Source of the DNA: CAYVBN01 sp964538565
GTDB taxonomy: Bacteria; Pseudomonadota; Alphaproteobacteria; Rhizobiales; Xanthobacteraceae
Length of the DNA: 27,949 bases
Reading direction: 5' to 3'
NCBI GenBank assembly: GCA_964538565.1
Contig: CAZIGW010000331.1
Span: 1 to 27,949, forward strand
Numbering within the stretch: position 1 is the first letter of the stretch; the number at the start of each line of letters is the position of its first letter. Shown one piece after another: positions 1 through 6,244 of this stretch. The position numbers were made by a program, and so were the translations under genes. The notes under the pieces were generated by a model. That model saw only the letters and a list, made by a program, of their open reading frames with translations, did not search any database and was not told the DNA's origin.

Positions 1-698
1 TGATCGCGCGCCGCCGTGACGACGAACTGCTCGAATCCCACCTTGATGATCTCCAGCGCCGACGTAGTGCGCGCGATCATCGCACCATCGGCGAACAGCT
101 TCACGTCGACGTCGTAGTTGCCGACCGGCACGTCCGCCGGCAGCGGGATCGTGGCGCGGAACAGGTTTGCGGTGAGGAACGTCACCGCGTTGGGCTCCTC
201 GCGGTAGAGCCCTCGCTCGCTCTTCAGCCGCAGGAAGGCACTGCGGAACGGGTCGTCGCGCACCACGTCCGCGACGTCGACGCCGATCTGCTGCGGCAGT
301 AAGGTGTTCTCGAGCCCGACCTGCAGGCGGCGCAGCGCGTCGGGCGCCGCGATGGCCTCGACCGGCTTCGTGGTCAGAACCGCCAGATAGGACGGCACAT
401 TGACGAAGGTGCGGGATTCGACATTGACCCAGATGCCCACCATCCGCTCCTTGCGGCGCGTCACCAGCGTCTCGCGCGGTCCCGTGACCGTGACCACGAT
501 GTCGTAGCCGCCGCGCCGCGGCGTCGTGGCGGCGTCGCGTTCGACCGTGCCGAACAGGACGATGTCCTGGCCGATGAAGCTCGACGTCACCAGCACCCGG
601 TGGGTCGAGAGCGAGGACACGAGGCGTTCGGCGCCCGCCGACGTCGCGCCCGCCACCGCGGCGAAGAGCACCAGAGAAACCGCCAGGAGGCGCCGCAT
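1..698 (-). CDS. TIGR02186-type membrane protein (partial, C-terminus beyond window)
   Basis: Translating the minus strand from the ATG at 698 gives 232 codons with no stop before the window edge, so the C-terminus is missing. Residues 1-23 form a signal peptide (MRRLLAVSLVLFAAVAG, then a small-residue cleavage region). The rest is a beta-rich extracytoplasmic part with segments such as GYDIVVTVTGPRE, MVGIWVNVESRTFVNVPSYLAV and FRATIPLPADVPVGNYDVDVKLF. This pattern, and the position directly before a TauE/SafE gene, match the alphaproteobacterial TIGR02186 (Alph_Pro_TM) family, whose members end in a transmembrane helix that would lie outside this window. Function is unknown. The start overlaps the stop of the upstream exporter by one base (TGATG), which implies translational coupling and a shared role. 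The family call is from memory of its pattern and gene order. Confidence 0.8.
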   Translation of the reverse strand, partial: MRRLLAVSLVLFAAVAGATSAGAERLVSSLSTHRVLVTSSFIGQDIVLFGTVERDAATTPRRGGYDIVVTVTGPRETLVTRRKERMVGIWVNVESRTFVNVPSYLAVLTTKPVEAIAAPDALRRLQVGLENTLLPQQIGVDVADVVRDDPFRSAFLRLKSERGLYREEPNAVTFLTANLFRATIPLPADVPVGNYDVDVKLFADGAMIARTTSALEIIKVGFEQFVVTAARD

Positions 699-1621
699 CA
701 CTGCACCTCCAGCTGGCGCAGCGAGAACAGGTCGTCCGGCGTCCAGACCAGATCGGAGAGAAAGCGCATGCCGACCGCGAGCACGAGCAGGCCGAGCAGC
801 AGCCGCAGGCGCTCGCCGCGCATGTTCTGTCCGGCCCGCGCGCCGAATTGCGCGCCGATGACGCCGCCCACCATGAGGATGAGCGCCAGCACGGCATCGA
901 CCAGATGATTGGTGACGGCGTGCATGACGGTCGCCGAGGCCATGGTGACGAGCGTGAGCACCATGGAGGTGCCGATCACCACGCTGGTCGGCACGCGCAG
1001 GAAGTAGATCAGCATGGGGACGAGCAGGAAGCCGCCGCCGATGCCCATAATGGCGCCCAGAAAGCCGATGATGAAGCCGATCACCGCGACCGGGATGGCC
1101 GAGACGTAGAGCCGCGATTGCTTGAAGCGGACCTTGAACGGCAGGCCGTGGACCCAGGTGTGGCTGCCCGGCCGGCGCAATTCGACGCGCTTGCCCTGGC
1201 GCATGCGCACGATGGCGCGCAGGCTTTCCATCACCATGAGGGCCCCGACGATGCTGAGCAGCGTCACGTAGGAAAGTCCGATGGCGAGATCGAGCTGGCC
1301 GAGCGCGCGCAGGACCGTGAACAGCCACACACCGGCCGCCGTGCCGACGATGCCGCCGGCGAGCAGCATCGAGGCGAGCGCCGGATCGAGCGCGCGCCGG
1401 CGCCAGTACGCAATCGCGCCGGAAAACGACGAGGCCGCGATATGGCTGGACACGGTCGCGACCGCGACCGCCGGGGCGACGCCGACGAAGATCAGGAGCG
1501 GCGTCATCAGGAAGCCGCCGCCGATGCCGAACATGCCGGAGATGAACCCGACCGCGATCCCCATCGCGAAGATCAGGAAGATGTTGACCGGGATGTCGGC
1601 GATCGGAAGGTAGATTTGCAC
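698..1621 (-). CDS. TauE/SafE family sulfite/organosulfonate exporter-like membrane protein
   Basis: A 307-residue polytopic inner-membrane protein with about eight hydrophobic helices in two homologous halves. Each half carries the family's glycine-rich signature: GFISGMFGIGGGFLMTPLL near residues 26-44 and IGFLGAIMGIGGGFLLVPML near residues 185-204. This double GIGGGF motif defines the TauE/SafE (PF01925) family, members of which export sulfite, sulfoacetate or related anions. The substrate here cannot be read from sequence. A basic cytoplasmic loop (residues about 135-170, with RMRQGKRVELRRPG) separates the halves, consistent with positive-inside topology. The stop overlaps the start of the TIGR02186-type gene by one base, so the two form an operon. 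The ATG at 1621 gives a full N-terminal helix. No sulfur-metabolism gene is adjacent, so a sulfur role is inferred from the family only. Confidence 0.9.
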   Translation of the reverse strand: MQIYLPIADIPVNIFLIFAMGIAVGFISGMFGIGGGFLMTPLLIFVGVAPAVAVATVSSHIAASSFSGAIAYWRRRALDPALASMLLAGGIVGTAAGVWLFTVLRALGQLDLAIGLSYVTLLSIVGALMVMESLRAIVRMRQGKRVELRRPGSHTWVHGLPFKVRFKQSRLYVSAIPVAVIGFIIGFLGAIMGIGGGFLLVPMLIYFLRVPTSVVIGTSMVLTLVTMASATVMHAVTNHLVDAVLALILMVGGVIGAQFGARAGQNMRGERLRLLLGLLVLAVGMRFLSDLVWTPDDLFSLRQLEVQ

Positions 1622-1808
1622 GGTCGTCCGCGGCTCCTGGCCATGAGCGGGCCGCGCCGCAGGATCTTGCCGACAAGATCATGCGCCGGGTCCGGATGAC
1701 ACTCGACCAACACCGTGCACGCGGAAGCTACTCCGGTCGATGTCCGAGCGTCCCGTCGGGTCCAGTCGACCCAGGGCGCTTTTGGCCCGGTTCTAAGAGG
1801 TAGAACGC

Positions 1809-1835
1809 GATTGCGGATAAGTCTACGCAATCCGC
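1809..1835. promoter_or_regulatory. Nested inverted repeats upstream of the TauE operon
   Basis: GATTGCG (1809-1815) pairs with CGCAATC (1826-1832). In the same place GCGGAT (1813-1818) pairs with ATCCGC (1830-1835), so the site holds two overlapping dyads around GATAAGTCTA. It lies about 190 bases upstream of the exporter start. Such a dyad could be an operator for a dimeric regulator or an mRNA hairpin. No regulator is identifiable. Confidence 0.3.
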
Positions 1836-2014
1836 GAGCAGGCCGCTTCGCCGAAACGCACCGCCGCAGGGACGGCAAAGCCCGGCCTGCGTACGCTGTG
1901 CGGCAGACGTGAGAATTGCCCGTCCGGGGCTTGGCGCCCGGCGCCAGAGCGTTTTCGCGCGAAGTGAGTATCGGCTCGTCTGAAGACAATGCGTCAAGGC
2001 AAGAACCGAGAGTC

Positions 2015-2039
2015 CCGGCCTTGAGTCCATCAAGGCCGG
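2015..2039 (-). terminator. Candidate hairpin terminator for the PodJ-like gene
   Basis: CCGGCCTTGA (2015-2024), a 5-base loop (2025-2029) and TCAAGGCCGG (2030-2039) form a perfect 10-bp stem starting 8 bases after the PodJ-like stop codon. On the minus strand it is followed by GACTCTCGGTTCTTG, which lacks a clean T-run. It may therefore be a weak intrinsic terminator or a 3'-end stabilising hairpin. Confidence 0.45.
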
Positions 2040-2046
2040 AAAGGCT

Positions 2047-5000
2047 CTAGAGGCGGGCCGCCTTCTGCACCGCCGGAGGGCGCGGCATCGGCTTGGCGGG
2101 AGCGCCATGCTGCATCCATTGCTCCCACCCGCCCGGCGGCGCCTTGACGGTCGTCGCTTCCTCGGGCTGCGGCTTCGGCTTCCAGGCCTGCACCGCCTGA
2201 CGCGCCGCGGCGAGCGAGGGCGGATCAAGCCGCGCGCCCACCTCGTCGCGCTTCTTGGCGGCGTCCTGGTCGCCGTGATCGGCGGCCAGGGTGAACCATT
2301 TGAAGGATTCGACGAGGTTTCGTTCGATCCCGATGCCTCGGGCGTAGAGGACGCCGAGGTTGTACTGGCTGTCCGCGATGCCGCGATCGGCCGCCATCCG
2401 GAACCATTGCACGGCCGTCTTGTAGTCCGGCTTGCCGTCGATCCCCTCGGCGTAGAGGACGGCGAGATTATGCATCGCCTTGGCGTTTCCCTTGTCGGCC
2501 GCCGCGAGATAGAGCCGACGCGCCTCCTGCAGGTCCTTCTTCACGCCCTGGCCCTTCTCGTACAGGCTGCCGAGACGGAACTCGGCCGGCGCCAGGCCTT
2601 GGCCGGCCGCGCGCTCGAACCAATGGGCCGCTTCCTGCAGATTTGTCGCGACCCCGCGTCCTTCCGCGTAGCGCGTCGCAAGCTCATAGGCGGCCGCCGC
2701 ATTGCCGGTACCGGCCGCCTGGGCGAGCGCGCCCAGCAGCGCGGGCAGCGGCTTCTGCATCTCGTCAGGACGGAGGGGGTCACTCCCGGCCGGGACGCGC
2801 CCCGGCGGGGGCGCGACGGACGGCGGCGCGATCGAGCCGGTCACCTCGTTGCCCGTGGGAGCCTTCGCGGCTTGCGCCGCCGCGTTCGCTGTCGATCCTC
2901 TGGGGGGATCACCCAGGACCGTCCCGGCTGCCGGAACCCCGGCAACGAGCGGGTCGGTGCCCGACGCCAAATTGACGGCGCGATCGGAGGGGGATGAGGG
3001 CAATGGCGCCGACGGCGCGCCTTGTTTCCCGGGCGTCTCTCGGGCCGGTTCACCCGCGGAGTGCTGCGCTACGGCCGAACCCGGGCGGGAGGCGCCCTGG
3101 AGGGGATCGGGCCGGCCGGCGTCGTAGAGCCCGAGCCGCAGCGCACCGAGCGTCACCACGACCACCCCGGCACCCACCGCCAGGGACTTCACCAGCTTGC
3201 CGACATCCCGCTCCGGCTCGCCGGCCGCGGATCTCGGCATCCGGCTTTCCGTGCGTCCGCCCACGACTTCGTCGCGCTCGCTCGCAGCAGCCGCCCGGGC
3301 GGCGCGTCGGGCGGCAGCGATAAAGCTCGACCTGCCGTTTTCTTCCGCGTCGGCGGCGCGGTTGGCCGCGACCGCCTGCGGACTCGATGGAGCGCGCGCG
3401 CCGTCCGCGGCCGCTCGCAATCCGCTGCCCGGTTCGAGCGGATGATCGGGCGGCAGTGCCGGTTCGATCGGAGTGGCCGGGGAGGCCGCCCGCAACGGAT
3501 GCGTCGGCGCGACCGACGCGACGCCCGCCGCAAGCGTGCGGGCGTCGCGCCGCATCTCCGCGTCGATCATCGCCAGGCGATCGATCACGTCGCCGAACGA
3601 GCCCGTGGAGGATCCGGGCGGCTCGGACGGGCGCGGCCCGGCCGACCGGGACGGCGGAGACACCGGCGCTTCGCGCACGGCACTGGTGTCCGGCGTGACG
3701 GAGTGAGACCCGGCGGGGGAGCGCATCGCCTCGAGCTGGATCAGCAGGGCGGAAAGCCCCCGCTCGACCGCCTCGAAGCGGCCAAGCCGCGCTTCCGAGG
3801 CATCAAGTTTCTCGAGCAGCGTCGAGATGCGTTGTTCAAGTCGGTCGTGGGCCGAACGATCCGGCGGGGTGCGCCGGAGGGTGTCGAGCTTGTCGTGGAG
3901 CGAGGACAGGAGGCCCTCGATGCCGGCCGGAACGGCCCGTCCCTCCTCCGAGCGGAACGTTTCAAGCCCGGCTGCGATCGCGGCGACGCGTTTGTCGATC
4001 GTACGCAACAGCTCGTTGCTGCCATTCGCCATCGCCAGGCTGCGGTCGACCCTCACGGAGAGCTTGCGGACCTCAGCGGCGAGCTCGGCGAGCGCCTCGT
4101 TGGAGGCGATGCGGCCGAGCACACCGCGCAGGCCCGAGATCGCGGCCTCAAGCTGATGCAGCACGGGCGTTTCACGCCCCGCCGCCGCGACCTGATCGAG
4201 CTTGTCGCCGAGCGCCCGGACGATATCGGTGAGGCCCTGGAGGTTTTCGGCCGACACGAGCCGCCCGAGCGCCTCGCGCATCTCGGCGAGCGCGCGCTCG
4301 ATGTCGGACAGAACGGCCGCTTCGGCCCCGGATCTCCGCCCCTGCTCGAGACGCTCGGACAGGGCGCGGACATCCTGCTGCAGGGTTTCGACCGCACCGC
4401 GCGGCATCGCCTCGACGACCGCCTGCCCGATCGCCGCGAGCTCGCGGCGCAGGACCTCGACCACGCCGTCGATCGGCGAGGGTCGCTGCAGGCTCTCCAG
4501 ACGCGTCGTGATGGACTGCAGCTGCCGTTCGAGGCCGGAAATGTCCGGAACGCTTCCCTCGTCGGGGCCGTGCGCGTCCGTGTCGCGCTCCGCGACCGGA
4601 GGCCCGATGGGCCATTCGTCCGGGATGTGCGCATCGGCCCTCTCGTCGTCGGCTTGGGATCGGGGGCCGATCTCGTTGACCGCGCGGTCGAGCGCGTCGC
4701 TCCAGTCGCGGACCACGGGGCCGTGCCGCGGCGCGACCCGGGCGCCGGTGGCGCGCTCCTCCTCGTCGTCCATGTCCGCGATGCGATCGGCGCCGGTCAG
4801 CCGGTCCAGCTGTCGGCTGAGCCTCGCCATCGCTTCAGCGAGATCCTGCGCGGACGCTTCGCCGCCGCGCGTCAGACGACCGTCCGCCGCGCTCCTGCGC
4901 GCCACGCGCTCGGCCGGGAACCCGCCCTGGCTGTGCCGCGGGCGGAACGACGCGCTCGTGGCGCGGGCCGGGTCTTCCCGATCGCCGTCAGCCGGGGGAT

Positions 5001-5139
5001 TTTCGGCCTCCATCGCGTCGAGGATCACGGAATTGAGCCACTCGCCGACCGACATCCCGGCGCGGCGCGCAGCGAGCCGCGCGGTCTCGCGGGCCTCGCG
5101 GCGCACGCCCCTGACGTTCCACAGCGAATCAACGCTCAT
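2047..5139 (-). CDS. PodJ-like polar localisation protein with Sel1 repeats
   Basis: A 1030-residue single-pass protein. Residues about 7-45 (REARETARLAARRAGMSVGE then WLNSVILD) form a conserved N-terminal helix-turn segment common to rhizobial PodJ-like proteins and reminiscent of ribbon-helix-helix proteins. Residues about 95-500 are heptad-rich coiled coil with many leucines and glutamates. A low-complexity Pro/Ser/Ala linker follows, then one transmembrane helix at about 649-669 (SLAVGAGVVVVTLGALRLGL), a second Pro/Ser-rich linker, and four exact 36-residue Sel1 repeats at 814-849, 850-885, 886-921 and 922-957. The tail (958-1030) is short and basic, and I see no peptidoglycan-binding or lysozyme-like domain. 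In PodJ the part before the membrane segment is cytoplasmic and the Sel1 repeats are periplasmic; it organises a cell pole for division, pili or flagella. Function here is inferred from architecture. It is transcribed alone. Confidence 0.8.
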   Translation of the reverse strand: MSVDSLWNVRGVRREARETARLAARRAGMSVGEWLNSVILDAMEAENPPADGDREDPARATSASFRPRHSQGGFPAERVARRSAADGRLTRGGEASAQDLAEAMARLSRQLDRLTGADRIADMDDEEERATGARVAPRHGPVVRDWSDALDRAVNEIGPRSQADDERADAHIPDEWPIGPPVAERDTDAHGPDEGSVPDISGLERQLQSITTRLESLQRPSPIDGVVEVLRRELAAIGQAVVEAMPRGAVETLQQDVRALSERLEQGRRSGAEAAVLSDIERALAEMREALGRLVSAENLQGLTDIVRALGDKLDQVAAAGRETPVLHQLEAAISGLRGVLGRIASNEALAELAAEVRKLSVRVDRSLAMANGSNELLRTIDKRVAAIAAGLETFRSEEGRAVPAGIEGLLSSLHDKLDTLRRTPPDRSAHDRLEQRISTLLEKLDASEARLGRFEAVERGLSALLIQLEAMRSPAGSHSVTPDTSAVREAPVSPPSRSAGPRPSEPPGSSTGSFGDVIDRLAMIDAEMRRDARTLAAGVASVAPTHPLRAASPATPIEPALPPDHPLEPGSGLRAAADGARAPSSPQAVAANRAADAEENGRSSFIAAARRAARAAAASERDEVVGGRTESRMPRSAAGEPERDVGKLVKSLAVGAGVVVVTLGALRLGLYDAGRPDPLQGASRPGSAVAQHSAGEPARETPGKQGAPSAPLPSSPSDRAVNLASGTDPLVAGVPAAGTVLGDPPRGSTANAAAQAAKAPTGNEVTGSIAPPSVAPPPGRVPAGSDPLRPDEMQKPLPALLGALAQAAGTGNAAAAYELATRYAEGRGVATNLQEAAHWFERAAGQGLAPAEFRLGSLYEKGQGVKKDLQEARRLYLAAADKGNAKAMHNLAVLYAEGIDGKPDYKTAVQWFRMAADRGIADSQYNLGVLYARGIGIERNLVESFKWFTLAADHGDQDAAKKRDEVGARLDPPSLAAARQAVQAWKPKPQPEEATTVKAPPGGWEQWMQHGAPAKPMPRPPAVQKAARL

Positions 5140-5567
5140 GCGCGCCCCCGCGAGATCACGCGGGGCACGCGCCGAAGCTGCTGCCGGTCGTGAAACGGCC
5201 TCTCTTGGACGACCGATGTACCCATGGACGGTCCGCTGCGCTCCGACGACTTTTCCGGTTTAGGGTAAACAAGACGTTAAGTTGCCGCTCGGACCGAGAA
5301 CAAATCTTTGCGGCGGCGGCGATCGGAGAGGTCGCAGCCGAGCTTTGCGGACGTCGGAATCCCTTGGATGCTTCGGGAAGCTGGCGCAAAACGGTATGAC
5401 AATAATGACTGATCCGCGCCCGCCTGATAGATAACCGTAATCCCCATCCCGAATAGCGCCCGGTTTCTGCCACCAGGGCACCGATGCCGTTACGTTCGAA
5501 CTGTCATGTAAGTTCCAGGAGGCGTTCTAGCCGGGCTAGGCCGCCGAAAAAATCGAAGAACCACGGA
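5140..5567. other. Divergent intergenic region between PodJ-like gene and MerR regulator
   Basis: These 428 bases separate two divergently transcribed genes and must carry both promoters. The base composition is visibly less GC-rich than the genes, notably around 5250-5310 and 5390-5450. A CtrA-like site is visible at 5266-5280. A loose inverted repeat TTACGT (5490-5495)/ATGTAA (5506-5511) lies just ahead of the regulator. No gene is convincing here. The regulator's frame is open back to an ATG at 5484, but that extension is basic and featureless. Confidence 0.65.
5266..5280. promoter_or_regulatory. CtrA-like site upstream of PodJ-like gene
   Basis: TAAA-N7-TTAA at 5266-5280 matches the alphaproteobacterial CtrA consensus TTAA-N7-TTAA at 7 of 8 positions. 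It lies about 130 bases upstream of the PodJ-like start codon. CtrA control of polarity genes is well known in this class, but a single 7/8 match is weak evidence. Confidence 0.3.
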
Positions 5568-6044
5568 ATGCCCGAAAGCAACGAGGATCACGTGCTGTCC
5601 GATACAACATGGAATGAACAGGCCTCCAAGATACAACCTGCGGCAGAGCGGGGTCCTGAGAGGACGTTCCAGACGATCGGCGAGATCGCCGAAGAGTTCG
5701 GCGTCACTCTGCGCACGCTCCGCTTCTACGAGAGCAAGGGCCTGTTGAAGCCGCACCGCGAAGGTACTGCCCGCTTGTACAGCCAGGAGGATCGCGCTCG
5801 TCTGTCCCTGATCCTCCAGGGAAAGCGACTGGGCTTCACCCTGACCGAGATCCGCGGGATGCTCGCCGAGCACAGCGAAGAGGCGAACGGTCGGTTTCTC
5901 AATCTCAGCCGCGAGCAGTGCCTGGAGCAGATCGAACTGCTCGAACGGCAGAAGGCCGAGATCGAGGACGCGCTCGCCGAGTTGCGGCGGACCTACTCGA
6001 TGCTTCATGCGGGCGAGGTCAGCGCCGACCATCCGGCGGCGTGA
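5568..6044 (+). CDS. MerR-family transcriptional regulator of the fad operon (LiuR-like)
   Basis: A 158-residue regulator from the ATG at 5568; an in-frame ATG at 5484 would add 28 basic, unconserved residues and is less likely. The MerR winged helix-turn-helix spans about residues 36-105, beginning TIGEIAEEFGVTLRTLRFYE and continuing with the wing segment EGTARLYSQED. A dimerisation coiled coil follows at about 120-148 (LEQIELLERQKAEIEDALAEL). There is no cysteine cluster of the metal-sensing MerR type (only one Cys in the C-terminal half), so a metal ligand is unlikely. It sits 200 bases upstream of, and in line with, a complete beta-oxidation operon. LiuR-type MerR proteins control branched-chain amino-acid and fatty-acid degradation in proteobacteria, and a palindrome of the expected type lies at 6121-6136. 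The regulator is probably a repressor relieved by an acyl-CoA or similar intermediate; this is inference. Confidence 0.85.
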   Translation: MPESNEDHVLSDTTWNEQASKIQPAAERGPERTFQTIGEIAEEFGVTLRTLRFYESKGLLKPHREGTARLYSQEDRARLSLILQGKRLGFTLTEIRGMLAEHSEEANGRFLNLSREQCLEQIELLERQKAEIEDALAELRRTYSMLHAGEVSADHPAA

Positions 6045-6067
6045 GCGCGTCGCTTCGCGACGGCGCT

Positions 6068-6103
6068 CCGGCGGGCGTCCGGGCATCGAACCCGGCCCGC
6101 CGG
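6068..6103 (+). terminator. Large bulged hairpin after the MerR gene
   Basis: CCGGCGGG (6068-6075) pairs with CCCGCCGG (6096-6103), and inside it CCGGG (6079-6083) pairs with CCCGG (6091-6095) around a 7-base loop, with a 3-base bulge CGT on the left arm. It begins 24 bases after the MerR stop. No T-run follows, so it may separate the regulator transcript from the fad operon only partly, or act as a 3'-end stabiliser. Confidence 0.4.
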
Positions 6104-6120
6104 GATTTGAACCTTCCGCC

Positions 6121-6136
6121 TTAACGTTGACGTAAA
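6121..6136. promoter_or_regulatory. LiuR-like palindromic operator ahead of the fad operon
   Basis: TTAACGTTGACGTAAA is a 16-bp imperfect palindrome (12 of 16 positions symmetric) built from two ACGT half-sites in the form TTwACGT-NN-ACGTwAA. From memory this is the type of site predicted for LiuR, a MerR-family regulator of acyl-CoA degradation genes. It lies between the MerR gene and the first acyl-CoA dehydrogenase. A TTGAAC hexamer at 6107-6112 could be the -35 element, which would place the palindrome over the spacer and -10 region, as expected for repression or MerR-type control. Confidence 0.6.
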
Positions 6137-6244
6137 ACGCATGCGCGATGCTGGGCCGTTCACCGGCCTGGCCGACCGGCAGGACCGCGACCGGTACACC
6201 ACCGGCGCTGATGGGACCGGGTCTTTCCCCCGCGAGGGACGCTC

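Larger units (their letters stand above)
1622..2046. other. Gene-free stretch between exporter and PodJ-like gene
   Basis: These 425 bases hold no convincing gene; the open frames crossing it are arginine/proline-rich and show no family pattern. It must contain the promoter of the TauE/TIGR02186 operon and the 3' end of the PodJ-like transcript. Two structured sites are visible: nested inverted repeats at 1809-1835 and a perfect 10-bp hairpin at 2015-2039. Confidence 0.7.

Noticed and set aside
3022..5193. Very long open frame on the plus strand, antisense to the PodJ-like gene.
   Set aside because: It is a GC-rich shadow of the real minus-strand gene, with arginine-rich featureless translation and no family pattern.
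6079..6120. tRNA-like T-arm on the minus strand (GGGTTCGATGCCC) and a second GGTTCAAATCCC stretch.
   Set aside because: No acceptor stem partner, D-arm or anticodon arm can be placed around either; the first is the inner arm of a larger hairpin.
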